Assembly (NCBI GenBank): GCA_024742485.1
Contig: JANSYK010000002.1
Location: forward strand, 868,001-932,000
Direction of reading: 5' to 3'
DNA length: 64,000 nucleotides
DNA from: Alphaproteobacteria bacterium
Lineage (GTDB): Bacteria > Pseudomonadota > Alphaproteobacteria > Rhizobiales > Rhizobiaceae
The position numbers and the translations under genes were made by a program. Shown piece after piece: positions 53,020-62,409 of the stretch; the stretch's first letter is position 1; each line of letters opens with the position of its first letter. The notes under the pieces were generated by a model, which searched no databases, was not told the origin of the DNA, and was given only the letters and a program-made list of their open reading frames with translations.

Positions 53020-53826
53020 TTGCAATCACTTCCTGAGATTATGGTTGCACCCAATGGCGCGCGCCGTACCAAGGCCGATCATCCAGCCATTCCATTGTCT
53101 ATTGCGGAAACAGTGGCCACCGCGAAGGCTTGCTTTGCAGAGGGGGCCGGCGCCATACACGCGCATGTTCGCGACAAGGCGGGCAATCACGTCCTCGATG
53201 CCGGGCTCTATCGTGAGCTGATCGCCGAAATGGACCGCTTGGTTCCGCAAATGCTTGTGCAGATCACGACGGAAGCCGTTGGCCGCTACACGCCAGAGCT
53301 GCAGCGCCGGCTGGTGGACGAGGTAGCGCCAAAAGCCGTCTCCGTCGCCCTCCGGGAAATGCTGCCCGACGAAAGCGAGATCAGGGCCGCCGGTCAGTTC
53401 TATCACCGGTCCGCCGATGCGGGCATTGCTGTGCAGCATATTCTTTATGAGCCGGAAGAGATCACTCGGCTGTTTCACTGCGTCGATCATGGCATTGTTC
53501 CACGCGGCGACCTGCAGCTTCTGTTCGTTCTCGGGCGTTACGCGGAGGGCCAGCAAAGCCGGGTGACCGACCTTGATCCGTTTCTGGAGGCCGTGACGGA
53601 GCCGCCCGGCCACATAGGCAAGCTGGATTGGGCTCTCTGCGCATTCGGGACAGCCGAGACCGACTGCCTCGTCGAGGCCATCCGCCGCGGCGGAAAAACC
53701 CGCATCGGTTTCGAAAATAGCCTGTGGAACCGCGATGGATCGGTGGCCGCCGACAATGCCGAGCGGGTGCGCGAACTGATGAGCCTTGTGGGCGAAGGGC
53801 GTTCCTCGCACATGGAACGCACATGA
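53020..53826 (+). CDS. Beta-keto acid cleavage enzyme (BKACE, DUF849), second copy
   Basis: 268 residues, start set at TTG 53020 (MQSLPEIMVAPNGARRTKADHPAIP) because the family begins at this motif and GGAAAGG lies 8 bases upstream; the frame back to 52918 has no family sequence. Zinc pair in AIHAHVRDKAGN, then QMLVQITTEAVGRYTPELQRR, EEITRLFHCVDHGIVPRG and GFENSLWNRDGSVAADNAERV. A shorter, more divergent paralogue than the BKACE at 45987. Divergent from the TAXI-TRAP operon, so probably works on the same imported compound. Confidence 0.88.
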   Translation: MQSLPEIMVAPNGARRTKADHPAIPLSIAETVATAKACFAEGAGAIHAHVRDKAGNHVLDAGLYRELIAEMDRLVPQMLVQITTEAVGRYTPELQRRLVDEVAPKAVSVALREMLPDESEIRAAGQFYHRSADAGIAVQHILYEPEEITRLFHCVDHGIVPRGDLQLLFVLGRYAEGQQSRVTDLDPFLEAVTEPPGHIGKLDWALCAFGTAETDCLVEAIRRGGKTRIGFENSLWNRDGSVAADNAERVRELMSLVGEGRSSHMERT

Positions 53827-53948
53827 TCTTTGGGCTGGACATCTGTGAACTGATGCACCTGCCGGGAGAAACCTGGATCCAATCGATTGCTCAAAGCATG
53901 GTGTGGCGCTTGTCGCTGGAATAGCGCCAGCTCGGTCTGTCGATCCAC

Positions 53949-56858
53949 CTAGAACGGCTTGCCGAGTCTAACACTGCCCGAATGCTGGAGGGTGGTTTGG
54001 CCGACCTGGCCTTCGTACAAGACTTTGACCACGGTGTCGTTTGCGGCCAGAAGATCAAGGCCTGCGGCGATCTCGCCGATCACACGGTCGGTATCCATCG
54101 TCGTACGGATGGCCGGCGTGCCGGCCGGCGCGGCCGAGAAGCTTGAGACCGCGGCAAATTCCGGATCATCGAACACTGTCACGCCGACCTGCAGATGCGG
54201 CCGCACCAGCGTACCGTCTGCGGTCTCGTGTTGCCAGCCGAACGCGACCGCCGGAGAGACGCTGAGCACGGTCTCCTCGGTGCCGTTTACGGTCAAGCCT
54301 GCGCCGTTGCCGCCACTTTCGCTGATGCCGCCCATGTCGATCCAGCTGACATTGAGATCGACCATCGGCTTGATATAGCCCGCACCATGGGTGAAGGCAA
54401 AGGCGCCGCGCAGGCGGCTGCTGACATGGCTGATCTCATGCGAGGCGGTGGCCTGTCCGGCAAAGTTGCCAAAGGCCAGATCGCGGGTCGTGTCATACCA
54501 GCCATGGCCGGCGCTGACAGCGGCGGCAAGCAGCGCGTTTCCCCGGGTGTATTTGATCGCGGCACCGCCATGGACCGTGTCGGACTGGCTGGTCTGCCGG
54601 CCGCCCTGCGTATCGAGATTACCGTGCTCATATCCGAACGCCATGCCGATGCGCCAGTCGGGTGTCAGCTCCGCCTGGACGCCGCCCGAAAGGCGTGCCG
54701 CCGACTGGTCGAAGCCGATGGTCTGGCCGGTCTGGTCCTGATCGAACCAGTGGCCGGCGAACTGGGCCCACAGGCACTGGCCCTCGGCGATGAACACATT
54801 GCCGGTCTGGCGCGTCTCGCAGCTCATCAGATTGTCCGTGAAGTCGAGGCCTGCGAACAAGGTGGTGACGCCGTTGGCGAGATAGATCTCCGGGCCGAGC
54901 TGGTCATAGGCATCGGCAAGACCGGAAAGATCGGGCACCCGAACCAGCCCGCCGACCACCGGCGCAACGGCCGCCGAGCCACCCGTGGTCTGGATGGCAT
55001 TGACCGCCTGCGCCACCGAGGTCTGGTTCGGATTGAGGCCGGTGGGCACGAAGTCCACCGTCGCCCCCAAGACGATGGAAAAGCCGTCGGGAAACAGCAG
55101 CTCATAGTCGATGACGGCAGTGTCCACGACCGACAGTCCGGCATTGGTGACCCCGCCCGCCGACGTGAAGATGATCGCCTGCTCGGTGCCGGCCTGTACC
55201 GAAATCGGGTCGACGACGTTCGGCACCACCTGACCGGCAAGGCTCGACGTACCGCTGACATTGGTCAGATCGGCGAACAGCGAGCCGAATCGGATGTCGG
55301 TGGCAAGATTGCCGCTGCCCGACTGTACAAAATTGCCGGTCACATTCGCGGTGCCGAGCGTGCCGACGCCGTCCGGCGCGAAGATGCCGTCATTGGTCAA
55401 CAGATGGACGCCGCCGAGATTGACCGTTGTGCCGGCGTTGAAAAGACCACCGATCCTGTTGTTGAAGATGTTGGTGCCGCCGCCGAGATCGACATTGCCG
55501 GTCACGATGCCCCAGTTGTTGATCGTATCGCCGCCGCCGCCCTCGATTGCGTTGTTGCCGAGCGTGGTGACTGTGGTCCCCGCAAACACGTTGACCGTGC
55601 TCAATCCCACGACAGCCTCCAGGTCCACACCGCTGCCGTCGCCGGTGCCGCCCCGAACGATACCACCATCAAGGTTGATCATGACGGGTGAGGATGCGTC
55701 AAGAACGATCGCGCGGATGCCATCGGCATCCGGGCCATTGGCAATCACGTCGGCCCGATTGTTGACGATGATCGGACTGTCGGCGCTATACGCTTCCGTT
55801 AAGATACCGTGGGCCAGTTCTCCCCGGGTGGTGATCACCCCCAAATTGTTGATGGCGACGGGGCTGTTGTTGCCAACGGAATCGCTAACGATCCCTTCCG
55901 AATTATCGCCCCAGGTGGTGATCCCGCCCAGGTTGGTGACTGTGATCGGGTTGAAGCCACCTTCTGACAACGTGAAGATGCCATCGGCACCGTCACCTGC
56001 CGTGGCGATTCGCGCCCAGTTCTCGATGGTGATCGGGCTGTTGTTGGCAGTTCCTTCGATGGTCGCATCGATGCCTCTTGATTCGGCTCTCAGGGTTGTG
56101 ATCACACCGCGATTGATAACCGTGACGCCGCTGTTGGACTTGTTGCTCTGCGCGAGGATGCCCCGGGACAAATAGTCATGGGTTGTGATTGCGCCAAAGT
56201 TTGTGATGGCAACCGGGCTGTTGGCGCCGAGACTTCGCCCCAGAATGCCAGATCCCTCAAAGCCGTCCGTTGTGATCGCCCCCCAATTGTCGACAGCTAC
56301 TGAGCCGTCGGTGCCTTGTGAGCGGGCAACGATGCCGAGGGTAAATTCGCCCTGGGTGGCGATCGCCCCCCGGTTCGTGAGTGTTAGATCGCTGTTGTTG
56401 CCGTTCGTCTGCGCAAAGATGCCGGGAGATTCAATGCCGTCCGTGATGATCGCCGACCGGTTCGTGAGTGTCAGATCGCTGTTGTCGCCGTCCGTCTCCG
56501 CACGGATGCCCTCGGTCATTGAACCTTGCGTTACAATCGAAAACGGTGCGATGTCGATGGCAATCACAAGCGGTTCATTTGCGCCGGACGTTTGTGCCAA
56601 AAGACCATTGACGCCGACCGCCGGTGTGATGTTGCCTGTGATGTCAAATATCTCGATGATGCTGACCGGCGGCGCAAAGAAATCCACTCCGTCGATCACG
56701 CCGTCGAGAACGTTGCCGGTGCATGTGACCGTCGTGCCGTCGGTTATGCATTGCGCGTATGCGGGAAACGGCAGGGTAAACAGCACCGCACCCAGCGCAA
56801 TACCAGCGACCCCGCCCTTATGTCTCGTAACACGACCACCGCGTCGTTGTGTTTTCAT
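53949..56858 (-). CDS. Autotransporter with 29-residue passenger repeats
   Basis: 969 residues from ATG 56858 with a signal peptide (VAGIALGAVLFTLPFPAYAQ). The passenger (about 100-430) is a beta-helix made of some nine repeats of about 29 residues of the form N-S-x-x-x-x-x-N-x-x-x-I-T-T-x-G...GI. The C-terminal 280 residues are an autotransporter beta-barrel ending in Phe (GKPF), with FGYEHGNLDTQGGRQTSQSDTVHGGAAIKY. Secreted or displayed outside the cell; adhesion or haemagglutination is typical but unproven. It lies 50 bp downstream of a second autotransporter gene. Confidence 0.9.
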   Translation of the reverse strand: MKTQRRGGRVTRHKGGVAGIALGAVLFTLPFPAYAQCITDGTTVTCTGNVLDGVIDGVDFFAPPVSIIEIFDITGNITPAVGVNGLLAQTSGANEPLVIAIDIAPFSIVTQGSMTEGIRAETDGDNSDLTLTNRSAIITDGIESPGIFAQTNGNNSDLTLTNRGAIATQGEFTLGIVARSQGTDGSVAVDNWGAITTDGFEGSGILGRSLGANSPVAITNFGAITTHDYLSRGILAQSNKSNSGVTVINRGVITTLRAESRGIDATIEGTANNSPITIENWARIATAGDGADGIFTLSEGGFNPITVTNLGGITTWGDNSEGIVSDSVGNNSPVAINNLGVITTRGELAHGILTEAYSADSPIIVNNRADVIANGPDADGIRAIVLDASSPVMINLDGGIVRGGTGDGSGVDLEAVVGLSTVNVFAGTTVTTLGNNAIEGGGGDTINNWGIVTGNVDLGGGTNIFNNRIGGLFNAGTTVNLGGVHLLTNDGIFAPDGVGTLGTANVTGNFVQSGSGNLATDIRFGSLFADLTNVSGTSSLAGQVVPNVVDPISVQAGTEQAIIFTSAGGVTNAGLSVVDTAVIDYELLFPDGFSIVLGATVDFVPTGLNPNQTSVAQAVNAIQTTGGSAAVAPVVGGLVRVPDLSGLADAYDQLGPEIYLANGVTTLFAGLDFTDNLMSCETRQTGNVFIAEGQCLWAQFAGHWFDQDQTGQTIGFDQSAARLSGGVQAELTPDWRIGMAFGYEHGNLDTQGGRQTSQSDTVHGGAAIKYTRGNALLAAAVSAGHGWYDTTRDLAFGNFAGQATASHEISHVSSRLRGAFAFTHGAGYIKPMVDLNVSWIDMGGISESGGNGAGLTVNGTEETVLSVSPAVAFGWQHETADGTLVRPHLQVGVTVFDDPEFAAVSSFSAAPAGTPAIRTTMDTDRVIGEIAAGLDLLAANDTVVKVLYEGQVGQTTLQHSGSVRLGKPF

Positions 56859-56908
56859 CGTGTCGCTCCCAATGAGAACCATGCCTGCCCACGATCTCGG
56901 GCCTCGTT

Positions 56909-59900
56909 TCAAAACTTCAGTGACCCCTTGATGAAGCCACCATGCTGGCTTGCGTCGGACGAGATACGACCCTGATAACCAAGCTCGATGGCGGCTTTTT
57001 CGCCCTGCAAAAGTGCGCCTGCTTCGAAATCGGCAAACACATCGTCGAGCTCGGAGGTGATCTGAAAGCTTGGTGCTGCTGCCGGTGCGCCGGCAAAGCG
57101 TGCCGTCAGCGTGTTCTGATCCTGCGAATAGACGGTGACGCCGGCTTTCAGATGCGTGTGAAGCCTCCAGCCTTCGGCCATGGCGTGATCGCTGCCGACT
57201 TCGATGGCGGGCGACACCGAGAAATAGGTATCGCTGCCACCATGGACGGTGAGTGTTGCGGCCGGATTTCCGTCCTCGGTGAATCCGTCGCGATCCAGAT
57301 GGGTAAAGTTCACATCGACAAGCGGCTTGGCGTAAAATCCGCCATGCTCCATGAGATAGGCAGCACGCAGCTTTGCGCCGACATGGGCGATGTTGTAATC
57401 TGCGGTATTGACCGCGCTAAAGCCGCCAAAGCCTATGGTTCTTGTCGTGTCATAGGTGTCGACACCGCCGTAGATGGCGCCTGCGATCACCATCGCACCG
57501 TGTTGATACTTCAGCGTGCCGCCGGCATGGAACCGGTCGCTGGTGGCGCCGGCGCCGCTGTTGGTGTCAAGATCGCCGTGCTCATATCCAAGCGCAAGTC
57601 CCGCATGCCAGTTGGTCCAGGCCTCATACTGACCGCCGATGGAGATGCCGCCCGCGGTTTCTTCAAAGCCGATCCGGTTGGCTGTGCCATCGGCATCAAG
57701 GAACCGTCCGTGCGGGCGAACCCAAAGGCAGTCACCCTCGCGGATGGCCGCATGAGCGCCCCCGGTGACCGGGCATGACAACAGGCTGTCGGCAAAATTT
57801 GCCGCAGACAATTGCGTGGCCGTCTCGGTGTTGAGAGCAATCTCCGGCGAGAGCTGATCCAGCGCAGAAGCCGTCTCCTCAATCGAGCCAAGAGCAAAGA
57901 GCGCCGAGATCATTGGACCGGTATCGCCGACATCGGTGGTGTTGATGGTGTTGATGGTATTGAGGATGGCGGTCTGGTTCGGATTGAAGGTGCCCGCGAT
58001 GGCATCCAGAGTAAAGCTCAGCGCCACATCATTGGTGTTCGGAAAGACCAGAGCAATGTTGGTCAGGGGGTTGGCAAAGACCGGGACACCCCCGAGCATC
58101 AGCCCGCTGTCGGTGACGCCACCCTGAGCGCTCAATATCGTAAGCGGGCCGACGGGATCGGCGCCGGTCAGGATAACATCCACGGTGCCGGCAAGATCAG
58201 CGGTGCCGGCAACCGAAATGAGGTCACTGGTGCCGCCCGTGCCATCGACGTCAACGGCAAGAGAACCGGACGCGGTCTGCACGAAATCGCCATTGACCGA
58301 CACCGTCCCAATCGCTCCCCTGCCGCCCGGCCCAAAGATGCCGGCATTGGCAACGGAGCCGTTGATCACGCCCGAAGCGTTGGTGGTGCCGGCATTGTTG
58401 ATGCCCGCCACCATTGCGCCGTTGTCAATGTTGAATGTGCTGCCCGCATTGACGGTTGTGTCGGAAACCAGGCTGCCTCCGGAAGAAACCGTCAGTGTAC
58501 CACCGGATATCGTCGTACCGCCGGTATGGGTGTTGACGCCCGAAAGTGTCAGCGTGCCGGTGCCTTGCTTGACCAGCGAACCGCCGGCGCCGGAAATCTC
58601 TCCGCTCACCTCGGTCGTGTCATTATTGCCGCCAACGGTCAGCGCGTTGGCCCCGAGAACATAAGCGCCGCCCCCGGCAATCGATCCCGCGCTGATCCGG
58701 TTGTCGTCCAGCGGACCCGTTGTGCCCGAGAAATCGATCGTGCCGCCAGCCAAGTTGATCAGCCGGGCATCGCCCGCAGTGCTGTTGTCGATGAATGTCG
58801 TTGTGCTGCCAGCAGTGTTGGTAATGGTCGCAGTGCCCGCGGTGCTGTTGTCGTGGAACTGCGTGATGCTGTTGTTGGTAATTGTGCCACTGCCCGCCGT
58901 GCCGTCATCGACGAACTGCACCAAGTTGTTGTTAGTAATGGTGGCACTGCCCGCCGTGCTGTTGTCGCGGAACTGAACACGGCCGCCATCGACTGTAATT
59001 GTGCTAGTGCCCGCCGTGCTGTTGTCGGAGAACTGCGCAAAGCCAACATTGACGGTGATAGTGGCACTGCCCGCCGTGCTGTTGTTAAAGAACTGAATAA
59101 AGCCGGCATTGCTGGTAATGGTGGCATTGTCCGCCGTGCTGTCGTCAAAGAACTGCGTAAAGCCACCATTGTTGATCACGCCCGTTCCGGCAGAGCTGCT
59201 GTCGAAGAATTCGACGATCCCGTTATCATTGAGCAAAGTGCTGGCGCCGAGTGTGCCGTCGCCCCGGAAATCGATAACCGACCCGAAAGCGTTTTCAACG
59301 CGCGTCGTCGCGTCAAGAGTTCCCGAGACCGTGAACGTGGCACCAAAATTGTTACCAATGACATCAGCCGACAGCGTGGTGCCTGCAGCAACCGTGGTGA
59401 TCGCATCGGCATTATTCGTCAGCAGATTGATGGTCTCGTCGCCCTCAATGGCAAAGGTGCCGTCATTGACCGTGACATTGGCTGTCGCCGACAGCGCGCC
59501 GCCATCGGTCTGGAGGGTTCCACCGGTGACCGTCACGGCGGTTGAGGCGAGTGTGCCCGCGCCCGTCACCGCAACCGTACCAGCGCTCACCGTTGTCGTG
59601 CCGGTGTAGGTGTTGGTGCCCAAAAGTGTCAGCGTGCCGTCGCCGTCCTGGCTCAAACCGCCCGCGCCGGAGATGATCGCCGAAATGGTCTGATCGGCGC
59701 TCGAGTTGTTGGTCAATCCGTTGGCAAGATCAAGCGTGCCGTTCTGTATCGTGTAACTGGTGGCCCCGTTGATCGTCACGCTGTCAGGAGAAAATGTCCC
59801 GGCGCCAAGATCGACAATGGGCTCTGTCGCACCCGTGTCGTCCAGCACCGCATTTTCGCCCGTCGCGTCTGGCACGTTGTTTGGCGTCCAGTTCCCGGCG

Positions 59901-60070
59901 GTGCCGTAATCACTGCCGGTGCCATTCCAAGTCTGCGCGACCGTCTGCGATGGGGCGATGGCCGCCGTTGCAACGATCAGCGCCGTAAGACCGGTCGCAA
60001 TTGACGTGACCGGCCGATCGGGATCAGCCCTCAGCCGACAAGCGCGATCGTGATGGCTGGCTTTAAGCAA
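56909..60070 (-). CDS. Autotransporter with 20-residue Asn/Ser/Thr-rich passenger repeats
   Basis: About 1053 residues from TTG 60070, placed by the GGGAG site upstream; TTG 60091 is an alternative. Signal peptide ends near SQTVAQ. The passenger has autotransporter-associated GTGTLTLSG-type repeats (TYTGTTTVSAGTVAVTGAG) flanking a block of about eight 19-21-residue repeats with the core F-x-D-N-S-T-A-G-x-A-T-I-T. The C-terminal beta-barrel (LGYEHGDLDTNSGAGATSDRFHAGGTLKY) ends in Phe (GSLKF). Paralogous to the next gene in barrel, different in passenger. Surface-exposed. Confidence 0.9.
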   Translation of the reverse strand: MLKASHHDRACRLRADPDRPVTSIATGLTALIVATAAIAPSQTVAQTWNGTGSDYGTAGNWTPNNVPDATGENAVLDDTGATEPIVDLGAGTFSPDSVTINGATSYTIQNGTLDLANGLTNNSSADQTISAIISGAGGLSQDGDGTLTLLGTNTYTGTTTVSAGTVAVTGAGTLASTAVTVTGGTLQTDGGALSATANVTVNDGTFAIEGDETINLLTNNADAITTVAAGTTLSADVIGNNFGATFTVSGTLDATTRVENAFGSVIDFRGDGTLGASTLLNDNGIVEFFDSSSAGTGVINNGGFTQFFDDSTADNATITSNAGFIQFFNNSTAGSATITVNVGFAQFSDNSTAGTSTITVDGGRVQFRDNSTAGSATITNNNLVQFVDDGTAGSGTITNNSITQFHDNSTAGTATITNTAGSTTTFIDNSTAGDARLINLAGGTIDFSGTTGPLDDNRISAGSIAGGGAYVLGANALTVGGNNDTTEVSGEISGAGGSLVKQGTGTLTLSGVNTHTGGTTISGGTLTVSSGGSLVSDTTVNAGSTFNIDNGAMVAGINNAGTTNASGVINGSVANAGIFGPGGRGAIGTVSVNGDFVQTASGSLAVDVDGTGGTSDLISVAGTADLAGTVDVILTGADPVGPLTILSAQGGVTDSGLMLGGVPVFANPLTNIALVFPNTNDVALSFTLDAIAGTFNPNQTAILNTINTINTTDVGDTGPMISALFALGSIEETASALDQLSPEIALNTETATQLSAANFADSLLSCPVTGGAHAAIREGDCLWVRPHGRFLDADGTANRIGFEETAGGISIGGQYEAWTNWHAGLALGYEHGDLDTNSGAGATSDRFHAGGTLKYQHGAMVIAGAIYGGVDTYDTTRTIGFGGFSAVNTADYNIAHVGAKLRAAYLMEHGGFYAKPLVDVNFTHLDRDGFTEDGNPAATLTVHGGSDTYFSVSPAIEVGSDHAMAEGWRLHTHLKAGVTVYSQDQNTLTARFAGAPAAAPSFQITSELDDVFADFEAGALLQGEKAAIELGYQGRISSDASQHGGFIKGSLKF

Positions 60071-60229
60071 AACTCCAACTCCCGTTCGCAAGCTGTCGCG
60101 ACGATCTGCAGGGGCAACATGGCCTGCGATGATTGGATGTCGTTATCGATAATGCTGTTGCTGCTGACGCTACAGACGAATGGCAACGCGATCTGACCGA
60201 CATAGAAATCTGACCTTGGCCTCTGTCAA

Positions 60230-60540
60230 ACAAGCCCATTCACGGAAAATCGGGCGCGAGATTTGCAATCTTTTGACAGAAAGAAATATCATTTGCAATT
60301 ATTAATCAGAAATATTTAATATATATCATGTAATCATTATGAATTAAATGGATTATTAATTCATCAATATTTCAATATGAGATATATATATAACGCAATA
60401 TGAGACTCACATATGGAATTATACATCAATTGGGCTATGAGTTATTACGCTCGAAATGGGGAAAATTGCTTCCCGGCTGCCAAAGTGATAGAATTGGATC
60501 GATAAGATTGAGACTCTGATCTATCGACAGAATCGAGGTC
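60230..60540. other. AT-rich intergenic island
   Basis: Between the autotransporter start (60070) and the AraC-type start (60689) lies a 600-bp gap. Its middle is strongly AT-rich, with TATATATA and TTAATT tracts, unlike the GC-rich surroundings. No gene seen. It probably carries promoters for the autotransporter and AraC genes and may bind a xenogeneic silencer. Confidence 0.7.
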
Positions 60541-60688
60541 TTTGTCGTCTAATGGGTCGGGGCGAATCTGCCGGAAAGGGCTCGTGCGGGTGAAACACAT
60601 CGCATGCCGTGATCACCGCGCGTTTCCGCAACAGGCGGCCCTGGCAGGTGCACTGTGCCTTGATCCAGACTCCGGGAGCGATAAATCG

Positions 60689-61732
60689 ATGGTCACAATG
60701 GCAAGTGACGGCTTAATTCCATCCGTTCGAATTGATGCCGAGTCGGTCGGGCCGAAGCATTGTTTCGACGCTTGGCGTGAAACGGTTCGCGATATCTACG
60801 ATGTCAAACCTCTGGCAGGCAGCAGCAGTGTCCGAGAGTACCTGGAAGCATGGCTGGTCGACAACTTGGTGTTCACCGAGGTCGGCTTTTCACAACAGGC
60901 GTTCAGCCATCATATCAAGCTTGCGCAGGACGCAAATTACCTATCGCTCCAGATCTACAGGTCCGGCGCCATGTCAGGTGTTCTCGGAGATCAGTCCTTC
61001 ACGGTTGAGCCTGGTGAAGTTCATATCTTCGATTTTTCCCGGCAGTTTCACTCAATTGCCCAGGAATCGATCGTTGCAGGCGTCATAATTCCTCACGAAG
61101 CCATCGGTTATGATCCCGGCAAGCACCCCGCGCACATCAGTTTCAGCGGAAACTCGGCAATCGGCCGGTTTCTGATGGACACGTTCTTTGCTTTGAAAAA
61201 CCAACTGCCAGACTTTCAGCAAGATGAAGCAACACCCTTGGCAGAAGGATTCTGTAGCCTGGTGCGTGCGCTGACACTGGATGAGCCGACGGAAGACTCA
61301 AGTGATACGCAGAGGACGCGGCTTGAACGACGTATCGCCATGCGGTCCTATCTTGACAGGCGCCTGTCGTCTCCCGACCTCGGCGTTGATGATTTGTTGC
61401 GCATCTTCGGCGTGTCCCGGCCAACGATCTATCGCGACTTTGCCGATGTCGGCGGGGTTGCCGGATACATCAACGACCGTCGGCTTGACCGAGCCTTCTA
61501 TCAACTTGCATCCGCATCCCCGGCTCAAGGACGTATCAAGGAGATCGCCAATCGTCTCGGCTTCAATGAACCCGCCCATTTCAGCAGGCTGTTCCGTCAG
61601 CGCTTTGGGATCACGCCGGGAGAGGCGCTGGCGAGCGGGAGCGCCGATAGCACGCTGTCACGGCAGCCCGTTTCAAACAAAGGCCTGCTTGAAGCGACGC
61701 AATTTCAAAACTGGGTCAACAGCGTGAAATGA
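60689..61732 (+). CDS. AraC-family transcriptional regulator
   Basis: 347 residues from ATG 60689 with GGGAG at 60674-60678; an upstream frame starts at 60542. An N-terminal cupin-like ligand domain (FSHHIKLAQDANYLSLQIYRSGAMSGVLGDQSFTVEPGEVHIFDFSRQFHS) is followed by a C-terminal double HTH (LGVDDLLRIFGVSRPTIYRDFADVGG and RIKEIANRLGFNEPAHFSRLFRQRFGITPGEALAS). Divergent from the autotransporter genes across the AT-rich gap, so it is the likely activator of those genes. Ligand unknown. Confidence 0.9.
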   Translation: MVTMASDGLIPSVRIDAESVGPKHCFDAWRETVRDIYDVKPLAGSSSVREYLEAWLVDNLVFTEVGFSQQAFSHHIKLAQDANYLSLQIYRSGAMSGVLGDQSFTVEPGEVHIFDFSRQFHSIAQESIVAGVIIPHEAIGYDPGKHPAHISFSGNSAIGRFLMDTFFALKNQLPDFQQDEATPLAEGFCSLVRALTLDEPTEDSSDTQRTRLERRIAMRSYLDRRLSSPDLGVDDLLRIFGVSRPTIYRDFADVGGVAGYINDRRLDRAFYQLASASPAQGRIKEIANRLGFNEPAHFSRLFRQRFGITPGEALASGSADSTLSRQPVSNKGLLEATQFQNWVNSVK

Positions 61733-61760
61733 ACAGTTGCAGCCGGCGCCATAGCTAAAA

Positions 61761-61780
61761 AAGCCGACGAAGTTCGGCTT
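61761..61780. terminator. Short hairpin after the AraC gene
   Basis: 7-bp stem AAGCCGA/TCGGCTT with a 6-nt loop, 28 bp after the araC-type stop. It is preceded by an A-run, which would be a T-run on the minus strand, so it may act in either direction. Confidence 0.5.
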
Positions 61781-61960
61781 CTTCTGGCGCGGTGTCCAGG
61801 GTCAGGACCATGATGAGGCCGGCAACGAGCGTGAACAAGAAGCCCGGGAGATCCAGGAACCTCGATGACAATCTGGTCAGCGGTTTCAAGCGCAACACGC
61901 CCAAGCAATATTCGGTAGGAGAGTATATCAGGCCGTTGCCGGCTTGTGTGGCGAGGAAAG

Positions 61961-62200
61961 CCTTGCTGCGCCGTGCCGCCGCAAGGGTGTTTTGTAGAGC
62001 GCAAGTTCAATCTCAGCCAGATCCTCGGCATCACGGAAGTTGACGACCAGATATGGCTTGTCAGTTTTCTCGACTATGATCTAGGATTCTTCGATGCCAA
62101 TGAGGGCCGGGTCGAACCGGTCCCAAACCCATTCACCCCGGAGCAAGTGTAAACCATGTGCCCGGAATAAACTGTAAACGATGTCCTCGGTAGGGACCTT
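61961..62200 (+). pseudogene. IS481-type transposase C-terminal remnant and IS end
   Basis: The frame ending at 62152 reads FVERKFNLSQILGITEVDDQIWLVSFLDYDLGFFDANEGRVEPVPNPFTPEQV, which resembles the C-terminus of integrase-core (IS481-like) transposases. It is followed by two copies of TGTAAACnATGTnCnCGG, typical of the flank of such elements. Everything upstream of about 61961 has lost transposase reading frames, so the element is a decayed fragment. The rest of the 61781-62207 gap holds no gene. Confidence 0.6.
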
Positions 62201-62207
62201 TGAGATG

Positions 62208-62283
62208 TGGTGCCGCTGAGAGGACTCGAACCTCCGACCCCATCATTACGAATGACGTGCTCTACCAACTGAGCTACAGCGGC
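62208..62283 (-). tRNA. tRNA-Thr (anticodon CGT)
   Basis: 76 nt including an encoded CCA. A 7-bp acceptor stem GCCGCTG/CAGCGGC with discriminator A, D-arm AGCTCAGTTGGTAGAGC, anticodon arm CGTCA-TTCGTAA-TGATG with anticodon CGT, and T-arm GGAGGTTCGAGTCCT. Read on the minus strand, its 3' end points toward the IS remnant and the accessory genes. Confidence 0.96.
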
Positions 62284-62409
62284 CCATCGCCGTCGCGGCG
62301 AAGGAGTGGTTGCGGCGCAGATACAGGCAAATTGCGGGAAATTCAAGTCGATCCGGGCCGGAATTGTGACGGCTGGAGGGAAATAAACTGCGGTTATGCG
62401 CCAGCCGTT

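Noticed and set aside
53823-53924. 33-codon frame after BKACE 2
   Set aside because: Too short and without support; it overlaps the BKACE end and looks like chance.
54195-56175. Two long plus-strand frames (498 and 304 codons)
   Set aside because: Antisense to the 29-residue-repeat autotransporter; low-complexity translations without recognisable domains.
58740-59215. Regular repeats suggestive of a CRISPR array or minisatellite
   Set aside because: Repeats are in frame and encode the autotransporter passenger; spacers are not unique and no cas gene is present.
57812-59545. 577-codon open frame on the plus strand
   Set aside because: It is antisense to the repeat-rich autotransporter, whose biased codons keep other frames open; no start context or domain seen.
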